From Photobacterium sp. GJ3 (GTDB lineage: Bacteria; Pseudomonadota; Gammaproteobacteria; Enterobacterales; Vibrionaceae), in the NCBI RefSeq assembly GCF_018199995.1, contig NZ_CP073579.1, forward strand, positions 248,001-312,000: a DNA stretch of 64,000 nucleotides, in the 5' to 3' direction. The notes below the pieces were generated by a model, which saw nothing but the letters and a program-made list of their open reading frames with translations, searched no databases and was not told the origin of the DNA. Within the stretch, counting starts at the first letter, position 1. Each line of letters starts with the position of its first letter. Position numbers and translations under genes: made by a program. This document shows positions 44,777 through 53,263 of the stretch, one piece after another.

Positions 44777-44792
44777 TTTGCATATCTAGTGA
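44777..44792. promoter_or_regulatory. NrdR box 2 of nrdDG
   Basis: TTTGCATATCTAGTGA keeps the right half and centre of the NrdR consensus and begins 31 bases after box 1, the usual spacing. It ends 16 bases before the proposed nrdD start. Confidence 0.6.
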
Positions 44793-44808
44793 TTTTGGGG
44801 TGGGTGTG

Positions 44809-46677
44809 GTGACGGAGAAAAGGAACAGCGGGCAGCTGCTGGATGGCATGCTGGACGATATTCGCGGACTGATGGCGCAGACCGCAGCGGATTTGCTCAA
44901 TGAAAATGCCAATAAAGACAGCCGGGTCATTCCGACGCAACGCGATCTGCTGGCGGGCATTGTGTCAAAGCATTATGCCCGGCAGTTTCTGCTGCCTTCG
45001 CATGTCGCGGCTGCGCATGAATCCGGCGAAATTCATTTTCATGATCTGGACTACGCGCCATTTTTCCCGATGTTTAATTGCATGCTGATTGATCTGGAAG
45101 GCATGCTGACGCAGGGATTCAAAATGGGGAATGCGGATATTGATACCCCGCGCTCCATCTCCACAGCGACGGCGGTCACCGCGCAGATCATCGCACAGGT
45201 CGCCAGCTATATTTATGGTGGTACCACGGTGAACCGGATTGATGAAGTGCTGGCACCTTATGTTACCCGCAGTTACCAGAAGCACCTGACGGTTGCTCGG
45301 GAATGGGAAATTTCTGATGTCAGAGCCTTTGCCCGCCAGCGCACGGAAAAGGAATGTTTTGATGCGTTTCAGTCGCTGGAATATGAAGTGAATACGCTGC
45401 ATACCGCAAACGGGCAGACGCCTTTTGTCACCTTAGGATTTGGGCTGGGAACATCCTGGGAATCCCGGCTGATTCAGCAATCGATTCTGAAAAACCGGCT
45501 GGCTGGTTTAGGGAAGAACCGAAAAACCGCGGTGTTTCCAAAGCTGGTTTTTGCCGTGAAGGACGGGATCAACCACAAGCCCGAAGATGGCAATTACGAT
45601 ATCAAGCAACTTGCGTTGCAATGTGCTGCCAAGCGCATGTATCCGGATATTCTGAATGTCGAGCAGGTTGAAGCGATTACCGGCTCATTCAAAACCCCGA
45701 TGGGCTGCCGGAGTTTTCTGGGACGGTATGAAGAAAATGGCACTGCGATTCATGAAGGCCGGTGCAATCTCGGGGTGGTCAGCCTGAATTTGCCCCGGAT
45801 TGCCATTGAAGCGAAAGGGGATGAAGCGGTGTTCTTTCGTGTGCTGGATCGGCGACTGCTGCTTGCTCGTCAGGCTTTGATGTATCGTATTCAATCTCTG
45901 GATGGCGTGAAAGCCAGCGTGGCTCCGATCCTTTATATGGAAGGCGCTTGCGGGGTCCGGCTGAAAGCGAACGATGACATTGCGGAGATCTTCAAAAATG
46001 GACGCGCCTCTATTTCACTGGGATATATTGGCTTGCATGAAACGTTGACAGCTTTGTATGGGCAATCGACACATGTGTTTGACTCTGACGCTTTGCAACG
46101 CAAAGCACAGGCGATTGTACGCCATTTGCGAGCTGCCGTGGACCGCTGGAAGGACGAAACCGGGTATGGCTTCAGTTTATATGCGACACCGAGTGAAAAC
46201 CTGTGCAGCCGGTTTTGCACGCTGGATCGTCAAGCATTTGGTGACATCCCCGGTGTGAATGACAAAGGATACTACACCAACAGTTTCCATCTGGATGTCG
46301 AGAAGCAGGCTAACCCGTACGACAAAATTGATTTTGAAATGGCGTATCCGGCCATCTCCAATGGTGGTTTTATCTGCTATGGCGAATATCCGAATATGCA
46401 GCACAACCTGGAAGCGCTGGAAGATGTGTGGGATTACAGCTACGACCGTGTGCCTTACTACGGCACTAATACGCCGATTGATGAGTGCTATGACTGCGGT
46501 TTTCAGGGGGAATTTAACTGCACCAGCAAAGGTTTTGTCTGTCCTGCGTGTGGGAATCATGAGCCGTCGCGGGTCTCCGTCATTCGCCGGGTTTGCGGCT
46601 ATCTGGGCAGCCCGGATGCCAGACCGTTTAATGCGGGGAAACAGGAAGAAGTGAAACGCCGCGTGAAACACCTGTAA
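44809..46677 (+). CDS. nrdD: Anaerobic ribonucleoside-triphosphate reductase, lacking the N-terminal ATP-cone
   Basis: The 622-residue protein is a class III reductase: LLNENANKDSRVIPTQRDLL, HFHDLDY, the active-site Cys segments FNCMLID and KTPMGCRSF, and a zinc site with paired Cys (CYDCG and CPACG). The glycyl-radical motif RVCGYLGSPDARPFNAGK completes it. It reduces ribonucleoside triphosphates without oxygen after activation by NrdG. E. coli NrdD has about 90 more N-terminal residues forming the ATP-cone that senses ATP/dATP; here the open frame upstream is replaced by the FNR/NrdR promoter. GTG 44809 is the likeliest start (GGGGTGGG upstream; GTG 44800 or 44806 and ATG 44848 are alternatives). 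nrdG follows by 33 bases. Confidence 0.9.
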   Translation: MTEKRNSGQLLDGMLDDIRGLMAQTAADLLNENANKDSRVIPTQRDLLAGIVSKHYARQFLLPSHVAAAHESGEIHFHDLDYAPFFPMFNCMLIDLEGMLTQGFKMGNADIDTPRSISTATAVTAQIIAQVASYIYGGTTVNRIDEVLAPYVTRSYQKHLTVAREWEISDVRAFARQRTEKECFDAFQSLEYEVNTLHTANGQTPFVTLGFGLGTSWESRLIQQSILKNRLAGLGKNRKTAVFPKLVFAVKDGINHKPEDGNYDIKQLALQCAAKRMYPDILNVEQVEAITGSFKTPMGCRSFLGRYEENGTAIHEGRCNLGVVSLNLPRIAIEAKGDEAVFFRVLDRRLLLARQALMYRIQSLDGVKASVAPILYMEGACGVRLKANDDIAEIFKNGRASISLGYIGLHETLTALYGQSTHVFDSDALQRKAQAIVRHLRAAVDRWKDETGYGFSLYATPSENLCSRFCTLDRQAFGDIPGVNDKGYYTNSFHLDVEKQANPYDKIDFEMAYPAISNGGFICYGEYPNMQHNLEALEDVWDYSYDRVPYYGTNTPIDECYDCGFQGEFNCTSKGFVCPACGNHEPSRVSVIRRVCGYLGSPDARPFNAGKQEEVKRRVKHL

Positions 46678-46710
46678 TGGTGGCGCGCATCATGTTGTTC
46701 AGAGGTTAGG

Positions 46711-47211
46711 ATGCATTATCACCAGTATTACCCTTGTGACGTTGTCAACGGACCGGGAACCCGCTGTACCTTGTTTGTATCAGGCTGTGAGCATCAGTGC
46801 CGCGGTTGTTACAACCAGTCGACCTGGCCGCTGCACAGTGGTAGGCCTTTCAGCCGTGATATGGAAGACCGTATTATTGCGGATTTGCAGGATCAGCGTA
46901 TTCGCCGCAGAGGCTTGTCTCTGTCCGGCGGGGATCCGCTGCATCCGGCCAATCTGTCGGCAGTGAAACACCTGATACAGCGGGTCCGGCGTGACTGTCC
47001 CGGTAAAGACATCTGGGTGTGGACCGGTTACGTGATGGAAACCCTGACCCGTGCTCAGCAGGAGGTCACAGCGTTGATTGATGTGCTGATCGACGGCCCG
47101 TTTGTTCAGCATTTATCTGATCCTTCACTGCCCTGGCGTGGCAGCAGGAATCAGCGCGTGCTTCGTAAAGCCGGTTCTCAGGGGGTCTGGATGGAAGCCG
47201 TGGACAACTAG
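46711..47211 (+). CDS. nrdG: Anaerobic ribonucleotide reductase activating protein (radical SAM)
   Basis: The 166-residue protein carries the radical-SAM cluster motif CEHQCRGCYN near residue 26 and a GGDP motif (LSLSGGDPL) typical of activases. It uses a 4Fe-4S cluster and S-adenosylmethionine to create the glycyl radical on NrdD. GAGGTTAGG precedes the ATG. It is in one operon with nrdD and shares its FNR/NrdR control. Confidence 0.93.
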   Translation: MHYHQYYPCDVVNGPGTRCTLFVSGCEHQCRGCYNQSTWPLHSGRPFSRDMEDRIIADLQDQRIRRRGLSLSGGDPLHPANLSAVKHLIQRVRRDCPGKDIWVWTGYVMETLTRAQQEVTALIDVLIDGPFVQHLSDPSLPWRGSRNQRVLRKAGSQGVWMEAVDN

Positions 47212-47257
47212 AGTTAACCCACTCTTTCTGCATGGCTTTTATTGATAACTCATGAAG

Positions 47258-47322
47258 TTATCCACCGTTTCTGTGTATAACTGTGGGAAAATCAAGTGAA
47301 TGAATCAGAGCGCAGTGGATAA
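47258..47322. promoter_or_regulatory. Cluster of three DnaA-box-like sequences
   Basis: TTATCCACC (47258-47266), TGTGTATAA (47272-47280, complement TTATACACA, a full match to TTATNCACA) and AGTGGATAA (47314-47322, complement TTATCCACT) lie within 65 bases in the gap after nrdG. A single perfect box (TGTGGATAA) also occurs at 22413-22421. The cluster could bind DnaA; function is unproven. Confidence 0.4.
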
Positions 47323-47415
47323 AGCACAGCGGTCCAGGCGCGTCCCGACTAGGCTTAGGCGGGATTATCCGTTACACTTCGCCCTTGGATTCATACAGAG
47401 ACATCAGGTTTCACC

Positions 47416-47679
47416 ATGGCACGTACCGTGAATTACACCTATAAAATGCAGGAGAAAAGCATCAGCTTTTCTTACAGTCAGTACCGTTCAATTCATGAAG
47501 CTGTTGCCGCAGCGGAAGGCATTGATCTCAGAGAATATCTGAAGATGGAGCAACAGGTTGAAGCTGTCTCCAGTGGTGAAAAAGCTGTCCGGGATTTTCG
47601 TGACAGTCACTTCCGTAAACTGGGCTTTGGCAAGATTGCTCTGGCACCGAAAGAGCACCGGGGAATCGGGGAAAAATAA
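47416..47679 (+). CDS. Small DUF2960-like protein
   Basis: The 87-residue product begins MARTVNYTYKMQEKSISFSY and continues with an amphipathic helix (YRSIHEAVAAAEGIDLREYL). It is basic near its C terminus. This fits the vibrio/shewanella DUF2960 family as I remember it. Function unknown. It converges with the membrane-protein gene, whose stop lies two bases beyond this gene. Confidence 0.65.
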   Translation: MARTVNYTYKMQEKSISFSYSQYRSIHEAVAAAEGIDLREYLKMEQQVEAVSSGEKAVRDFRDSHFRKLGFGKIALAPKEHRGIGEK

Positions 47680-47680
47680 G

Positions 47681-48499
47681 TCACGTCCGGCGTAGTCGCT
47701 GACGTAACATCAGATAAACCCACCCTCCGGCACATGCGGCCAGCACGTGTTTTACACAATGGCCGCTGATAATACCCTGTGTCATGCCCCAAACCTCCGC
47801 ATCCAGAGATTCCGCTCCAATGGCCACTCCGTAGCACATGAATGCTGCCAGATAGTACGGTCTGTCCGGCCAGCGTCCCTGATAAAGAAGCAAAATTAAG
47901 GGCAAATGCAGAATGGGCAGCAACTGTACCAGCATGTAGGCGCTCAAATCGGCCGTGCCCGAAGCGGCTGTCGTCATCCAGTACCAATACACCACAGAGA
48001 ACACCGCATAGATATTGAGCGGAAACAGCAGTTTTGTGCCCAGCGCGGGCCGGACATATTCGCTCAGAACGATGCAGTACAGCGAGACGAGCGCGATTGC
48101 ACCGGGAATTCTGTCCAGCATCAGCCCAAACGGTGTTGGCAGCAAATCGTAATATACAGCACCAAGGCTGGTTGCCAGCAACGCTTGAAAGAAGAGGAAA
48201 TAGGCTGTCGCAATTTCAGGCTCGACAACCCGATCGGCTTGCTTTTTGGGGATCAGACTGAGCATTCGGATCCCCATGAAACCGACAATCGCCAAAGGCA
48301 GACTGGAGACAATCACGTGCAAAGGATGAACATCGGATATCTGGCGGGAAGATGTGTCTGTGTCAACATCCGGAGGCAGGATCACCGGAGACTGCAGTAA
48401 AATCAGCAACACCAGTATGCAGGCCGAAGCAATCAGTAAGAGCGTTCGGATACGGTCAGAACGATACTGTGATAATGCCCGGGACGACTTCAGCTTCAT
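47681..48499 (-). CDS. Integral membrane protein, possibly of the ceramidase-like (CREST) hydrolase group
   Basis: The 272-residue protein starts at ATG 48499 and has about seven to eight helices. Conserved-looking polar residues sit within helices: 'HPLHVIVSSLPLA' early, 'SLGAVYYDLLPT' in the middle and 'SGHCVKHVLAACAG' near the end. A Ser, an Asp and late His residues in such positions occur in the CREST superfamily of membrane hydrolases, so a lipid-amide or related hydrolase is possible but unproven. It follows the methyltransferase gene by 8 bases on the same strand, likely one operon. Confidence 0.6.
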   Translation of the reverse strand: MKLKSSRALSQYRSDRIRTLLLIASACILVLLILLQSPVILPPDVDTDTSSRQISDVHPLHVIVSSLPLAIVGFMGIRMLSLIPKKQADRVVEPEIATAYFLFFQALLATSLGAVYYDLLPTPFGLMLDRIPGAIALVSLYCIVLSEYVRPALGTKLLFPLNIYAVFSVVYWYWMTTAASGTADLSAYMLVQLLPILHLPLILLLYQGRWPDRPYYLAAFMCYGVAIGAESLDAEVWGMTQGIISGHCVKHVLAACAGGWVYLMLRQRLRRT

Positions 48500-48507
48500 G
48501 GAACGAC

Positions 48508-49104
48508 TTACTTTTTCATCGCGATCAGGGTGTGGATGTGCCACTGGCGCTTTTCACCGGTGAGCCGGGCCGAAATTTCGTGCCTTTGCTGCCAGGACAC
48601 CACATAGAACTGACTGAAGAGCCGCTCAAGTTCTGGCTTGCTGTGGGTCATGACTTTATCGGAATAGTCGGTTTCATCATGGTTCATGCCCAGAAAGTGG
48701 CCACAGAACAGCCCGCCCGGATAAAGGCATTGCACCATTTTTTGCCAGACGGCGTAAAAGTCCTGCCGCGGACAAAAGAATAAGGAAGCACTGGCATTCA
48801 CCAGATGAGCTTTGGGGAAGCGGTACTCGCTGAATGTACAATGCTGAAGATCGAGTAACGGATTGGATGCAGCCAGCGGATGCGTTGACAGTTGTCTCAG
48901 GCTTTCCAGATGGCTGTCGAACGCATAGACCCGGTATTGGTTTTCCAATAAAAAGAAGGTATCGCGGCCCTGGCCGCATCCACAGTCAACGGCCACTTTG
49001 CCCCGAAGTTGATCGTCGAGTAACTGGTGTGCCTCAACGAGATGCGTGCGAGGGGGCTGCAAGGCAGATGGATGAAGATAAGATTGCCAGTCAATGGTGG
49101 CCAT
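48508..49104 (-). CDS. Class I SAM-dependent methyltransferase
   Basis: The 198-residue protein shows the Rossmann motif I VAVDCGCGQGRDTFFL, an acidic residue after strand 2 (YAFDSH) and the post-motif LYPGGLFCGHFLG. Its substrate is unknown; the sequence outline resembles tellurite-resistance/thiol methyltransferases of about 200 residues. ATG 49104 is chosen over 49125. It probably forms a two-gene operon with the membrane protein downstream. Confidence 0.75.
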   Translation of the reverse strand: MATIDWQSYLHPSALQPPRTHLVEAHQLLDDQLRGKVAVDCGCGQGRDTFFLLENQYRVYAFDSHLESLRQLSTHPLAASNPLLDLQHCTFSEYRFPKAHLVNASASLFFCPRQDFYAVWQKMVQCLYPGGLFCGHFLGMNHDETDYSDKVMTHSKPELERLFSQFYVVSWQQRHEISARLTGEKRQWHIHTLIAMKK

Positions 49105-49346
49105 GATTACCTCGATAATGCTCACTTCGTGGTCAATACAAGTATAAGCATGCCCTCGGCAGGCGATCGTTCAATTCTTAGACGATACCCCAAACATCAA
49201 AAAATTGAGGATGCTCAAGGCGCTGGATCTCCCTTTCAGGGCGATTCGGGTATAAAAATTTGATCTTACATGTCCGGGAATCTTTGCTACTATTTGCGCC
49301 AACAGCCCGCTGAACCGCGAGCCCCTTAATGAAAGAGAGAATCGCC

Positions 49347-49700
49347 ATGACGAAATTAACTGCAGACGTACAGAAGAATGCTGATTTGTTCTTCACCGAA
49401 TCGAAAGAGACGCAAGTCGTGTATGGCCTGTGTAATGAAGAAGGGGATTGGTTGTCGGTTGATTCCAGCGAGTTTGAAGAATCTGAAGTGATGCCATTTT
49501 GGTCGAATGAAGCCGATGCAACTTACCATTGTGTCGAAGAGTGGGCGGAGTTCCAGGCGACAGCGCTGCCGCTGGATGTTTTTGCGGAAGACTGGATGGT
49601 CACTCTGGCTGAAGACGGTGTGTTGGTTGGTCTGAACTGGAATGATCGTCTGGAAGGGGTCGAGATGGAACCCCAGGATGTTGCGAAGCAATATCTGTAA
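49347..49700 (+). CDS. DUF2750-family protein, short form
   Basis: A 117-residue acidic protein with DUF2750 features: 'QKNADLFFTESKETQVVYGLCNEEGDWL' across two segments, 'MPFWSNEADATYHCVEEW', then 'LDVFAEDWMVTLAEDGVLVGLNW'. ATG 49347 is taken as start; ATG 49329 would add six residues. A longer relative is at 36574-36975. Function unknown. Confidence 0.78.
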   Translation: MTKLTADVQKNADLFFTESKETQVVYGLCNEEGDWLSVDSSEFEESEVMPFWSNEADATYHCVEEWAEFQATALPLDVFAEDWMVTLAEDGVLVGLNWNDRLEGVEMEPQDVAKQYL

Positions 49701-49717
49701 ATCTGTCATTCGCCAGG

Positions 49718-49744
49718 AAAACCGCCTATCGGGCGGTTTTTTTA
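49718..49744 (+). terminator. Intrinsic terminator after the DUF2750 gene
   Basis: AAAACCGCC (49718-49726) pairs with GGCGGTTTT (49732-49740) around TATCG, followed by more T. Confidence 0.88.
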
Positions 49745-49858
49745 TTGATACGGTTCAATAACCTTGATTACTATCAATTTTTTGTGATGTTCAGGTTGAA
49801 AGCATGCTTCACGGGCGGTCTAATACGCCTCCCTGAAATACATGAACATGGAAGCATA

Positions 49859-50410
49859 ATGAATCAAGGAAAAACGCTGCTTGCTGTCGCACTGGGATTG
49901 TCGTTAAGTGGCTGTTCGGTTCTGCAAGGATTACCTGAAGATAAAAGTACCGGCGCACTGGCGCTGTATCTGGAAACCGACCGGGATTCAGGCAAGCCGA
50001 TGCCCTGTCGCTCAATTTCGGTTCGGCTGAATGAGGTGACAGAAGCCATCAATACTTCACCGGCTGTCTGGAGTGAAGAATCTTTCTATGATGAAAGTAA
50101 GCAAGCAACGATCATCCCCGGAATTCAGGCGGGCACGTATGTCATCAACGGGTTTCGCTGTTACGCAGGCGCCCGCGTTGTCTTTGAAAACTACGCGCGG
50201 TACATTGATCAGCCGACTTTCGAAGCCGTGACGATTCACAAAGGTAAAATTACCCTGAGCGGCATGGCGTTCGTCACCGGTCATTTCACGGATAAGGAAG
50301 GCCGTGTTTATTTTCAGTTCAGAGATGCAGGTTCCCTGAAGCAGGATGCGCTGATCAAGGCGCTGCGGGCCAATGACGATTACCGTGGCTGGGAGCTTGT
50401 TGCCGATTAA
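49859..50410 (+). CDS. Lipoprotein of unknown function
   Basis: The 183-residue product starts at ATG 49859 and has a lipobox SLSGC (Cys near residue 19). Mature sequence is strand-rich and lacks a recognised domain ('GALALYLETDRDSGKPMPC', 'GIQAGTYVINGFRCYAG', 'GMAFVTGHFTDKEGRVYFQF'), like a small periplasmic sandwich domain. Two Cys besides the lipid Cys (near 50 and 105) could form a disulphide. Residue +2 after Cys is Ser, so outer-membrane sorting is expected. The next gene follows by 11 bases. Confidence 0.7.
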   Translation: MNQGKTLLAVALGLSLSGCSVLQGLPEDKSTGALALYLETDRDSGKPMPCRSISVRLNEVTEAINTSPAVWSEESFYDESKQATIIPGIQAGTYVINGFRCYAGARVVFENYARYIDQPTFEAVTIHKGKITLSGMAFVTGHFTDKEGRVYFQFRDAGSLKQDALIKALRANDDYRGWELVAD

Positions 50411-50421
50411 TTGAGTGCAGT

Positions 50422-50820
50422 ATGGCAGACGAAAAACGATATCAACAAGGACTGGCGAAACTCAGCGAGCTGGATCCGAATGCAGCAGAACATCTGAAAG
50501 CCAGCTTTCAGTCGATTTGCCCTGAGCTGGCCGATTTCATCATCGCCTTTCCTTTTGGTGAGGTGCTTTCCCGTGATGGGCTGGATTTTCAGACCCGCGA
50601 ACTGGCGACCATTTCAGCGTTGACGGCGATGGGCAATTGTCAGCCACAATTGGCCAGCCATATTCAGGGTGCGTTACGGATTGGCTGCAAGCCGCAACAG
50701 ATTGTGGAAGTGATTTTACAAATGGCTGTCTATGCAGGCTTTCCGGCAGCCATCAATGGCATGACGACTGCAAAACAAGCCTTCGAAGCGGAAGGTATTT
50801 TGCCGCCTGAAACGGCATAG
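50422..50820 (+). CDS. Carboxymuconolactone decarboxylase family protein
   Basis: The 132-residue protein has the helical CMD/AhpD fold signature: 'LDFQTRELATISALTAMGNCQPQLASHIQGALRIGC' in two adjacent segments, then 'VEVILQMAVYAGFPAAINGM'. There is no CxxC redox motif of AhpD, so it is nearer to the 4-carboxymuconolactone decarboxylase branch. No aromatic-degradation genes are nearby, so the substrate is open. Possibly co-transcribed with the lipoprotein gene. Confidence 0.85.
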   Translation: MADEKRYQQGLAKLSELDPNAAEHLKASFQSICPELADFIIAFPFGEVLSRDGLDFQTRELATISALTAMGNCQPQLASHIQGALRIGCKPQQIVEVILQMAVYAGFPAAINGMTTAKQAFEAEGILPPETA

Positions 50821-50859
50821 TCATCTTCCGAGCAGGCCTTGTTCTGCGATGCTGATATC

Positions 50860-50896
50860 ACGCCACACAGGCACTGGCCTGTGTGGCGTTTGTTTT
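50860..50896 (+). terminator. Strong intrinsic terminator
   Basis: A 13-bp stem (50860-50872 with 50877-50889; core CGCCACACAGGC and its complement) around ACTG is followed by TTTGTTTTTT. Confidence 0.9.
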
Positions 50897-51081
50897 TTGC
50901 GAACTCACCTAATTTCCTCGTTTTCCGACTTCACACCAGACAGCCGGACTGAACCCATGGTTTTTTAACCGATTGAAACCAAAGCGTCATTGAATTCACG
51001 CCTGCCTGTCATACCCCGCCCTCAGAATGTATGCCCGTCATGACACTGATGAATAAAAATACAGACAATTAGGGAAGACAA

Positions 51082-53136
51082 ATGAGCAAGGCGACATTCG
51101 ATCCAACCCGTTATAACAAGAGTGGTAATGAAACCTTTCAGGAAGTTCTCGATAAACATTTATCCCGCAGAACAGCATTGAAAAGCACGCTCGGTCTGGG
51201 TGCATTAACCGCTTTAAGTACTTTTGGTCTCGCAGGTTGCGGGAGCGACAATGATTCCGGGAAGTCCGGTCATGGGACTGACACCAATCCGGATGCAGCA
51301 AACCGGAGTACTGCGGTACTGAATTTTGATTCGATTCCAGGGTCGCTCCTGGATGCCGTTGCTGTACCAGCCGGGTACAGTGCTCAGGTGCTGGTGCCAT
51401 GGGGTACGCCACTGAATACCAAAGCGAATGCTTGGGATAGCAGCGGTCAAAACTCGGATGACGATCAGGCCAATGCGATGGGGATGCACCACGACGGCAT
51501 GCACTTTTTCCCACTGAACGATGCCGCAGATGATGGTTTGCTCTGCATTAACCATGAATATATCGATCAGGATGCACTGCACCCCGCGGGGCCAACGGAA
51601 GTCGGGGGGCTGAGAACAAGCGTTGAAGAAATCCGCAAGGAAATCAACGCTCATGGCGTGAGTGTGGTTCGGGTCAGGCTGATCGGCAATACCTGGCAGA
51701 TCGTGGACAATGATCCGTTGAACCGCCGTTTTACGGCCGCAACCGTGATGGATATGGGAGGCCCGCTGGCTTATACCGGTTATCTGGAAACCCGGTTTTC
51801 ACCGGATGGCAGCCAGACGCGCGGCACCCTGAATAATTGCGGCAACGGCTACACGCCTTGGGGCACTTATCTGACATGCGAAGAAAACTGGCCGGGTTAC
51901 TTTGTCAATCAGGGCACTTTGACAGAAGATCAGAGCCGCATTGGTGTCTCTTCGTCCGGCACACGCTACGGCTGGGATGATCTGGCGGGTGATGCGGATG
52001 AACGTCTGGACGAGTTCAGTCGTTTTAATGTGACGCCTTCGGCGGCCAGTGCCGCAGGAGATTACCGCAATGAAGCAAACGGCTTTGGTTATATTGTGGA
52101 AATTGATCCATACGATGCGAGAGCAAGGGCGGTCAAACGCACAGCACTGGGTCGCTTCCGCCACGAAGGCTGTGCTTTCGGCAAGCTTGAAGAAGGCAAG
52201 CCGGTTGTTTTCTATTCAGGCCATGACTCGAAGTTTGAATACATCTACAAGTTCGTTTCAGATGCCTTATGGGATCCGGCAGATGCTAATCCAGTGAATC
52301 GTCGCGTCACCGGTGATAAGTACATGGATCACGGGACGCTTTATGTTGCGAAATTCTCGGATGAAGGGGTTGGCCAGTGGCTGCCTTTGACCCTGGACAG
52401 CCCGACGAAAGATGCGGGTGTGCTGGGGGATCATTTTGAATCGTTGGCTGCCATTTTACTGAACACGGCAGGGGCTGCGGATCGGGTGGGCGCGACCCCG
52501 ATGGATCGTCCTGAGTGGACGACTGTCGATCCGTTCACCGGTACGGTTTATCTGACCCTGACCAATAATTCCAGCCGGACCGAAGGGAATGTGGCCAATC
52601 CACGTCTGAAAAACTATTACGGCCATGTCATTCGCTGGGATGAAGGGGATGACGCCACTTCCTTTCTCTGGGACATTTTCCTGTTTGGTGCGCCGTCGGA
52701 TGCCGATGCAGCAACCAACCGGTCGGGTCTGACGGATCTGAATATGTTTGCCAGTCCGGATGGTCTTGCCTTTGATCCCCGTGGGATTCTCTGGGTGCAG
52801 ACGGACAACGGCGCGCCGGATGTGACCAGCTACACCAATGACCAGATGCTGGCGATTGTGCCGTCTGCGATGGTTGACGCACAAGGAAAGCAGCAGGTCG
52901 TCACAGGTGAGAATCAGATGCAGCTGAAACGTTTCTTTGTCGGTCCGAATGGTTGCGAAGTCACTGGGTTTGCCATCAGCCCGGACTACAAATCGGTCTT
53001 TATTAATATTCAGCATCCCGGGAACTGGCCCTATTCAGAGAATGCTGCCGAGCAGACACCTGCCGGAACCACAGTGCGGCCCCGTGCGGCAACGGTTGTG
53101 ATTCGTCGCAATGACGGCGGTGAAGTGGGCGTGTAA
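51082..53136 (+). CDS. PhoX-family alkaline phosphatase (DUF839), Tat-exported
   Basis: The 684-residue protein has a twin-arginine signal with SRRTALKSTLGLGALTALS and a following LAGCG, so it may also be lipidated after Tat export. The body is of the PhoX beta-propeller type: MHHDGMHFF, LCINHEY, GTYLTCEENW, GYIVEIDPYD, 'FASPDGLAFDPRGILWVQTDNG'. PhoX enzymes bind Ca2+ and Fe3+ and release phosphate from organic esters. GGGAAGA precedes the ATG. Phosphate control is likely but I see no convincing Pho box. A terminator follows. Confidence 0.88.
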   Translation: MSKATFDPTRYNKSGNETFQEVLDKHLSRRTALKSTLGLGALTALSTFGLAGCGSDNDSGKSGHGTDTNPDAANRSTAVLNFDSIPGSLLDAVAVPAGYSAQVLVPWGTPLNTKANAWDSSGQNSDDDQANAMGMHHDGMHFFPLNDAADDGLLCINHEYIDQDALHPAGPTEVGGLRTSVEEIRKEINAHGVSVVRVRLIGNTWQIVDNDPLNRRFTAATVMDMGGPLAYTGYLETRFSPDGSQTRGTLNNCGNGYTPWGTYLTCEENWPGYFVNQGTLTEDQSRIGVSSSGTRYGWDDLAGDADERLDEFSRFNVTPSAASAAGDYRNEANGFGYIVEIDPYDARARAVKRTALGRFRHEGCAFGKLEEGKPVVFYSGHDSKFEYIYKFVSDALWDPADANPVNRRVTGDKYMDHGTLYVAKFSDEGVGQWLPLTLDSPTKDAGVLGDHFESLAAILLNTAGAADRVGATPMDRPEWTTVDPFTGTVYLTLTNNSSRTEGNVANPRLKNYYGHVIRWDEGDDATSFLWDIFLFGAPSDADAATNRSGLTDLNMFASPDGLAFDPRGILWVQTDNGAPDVTSYTNDQMLAIVPSAMVDAQGKQQVVTGENQMQLKRFFVGPNGCEVTGFAISPDYKSVFINIQHPGNWPYSENAAEQTPAGTTVRPRAATVVIRRNDGGEVGV

Positions 53137-53157
53137 CCGCTTCGTTTCTGAGCACAC

Positions 53158-53187
53158 AGCCCGCAACTCAGTTTGCGGGCTTTTTTC
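53158..53187 (+). terminator. Intrinsic terminator after the PhoX gene
   Basis: AGCCCGCAA (53158-53166) pairs with TTGCGGGCT (53173-53181) around a 6-base loop, followed by T's. Confidence 0.9.
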
Positions 53188-53263
53188 GATTGTGGTATCC
53201 GAAATGGACGACTTGATGCATAATCCCCTGTTGTAAGAAGGATTTCTGTTCACCGGGACGTTG

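Noticed and set aside
51006..51052. CTGTCAT and CCGTCAT heptamers upstream of the PhoX gene, considered as a Pho box
   Set aside because: A Pho box needs two such heptamers 11 bases apart; the partners at that distance match poorly (CTGATGA for the second).
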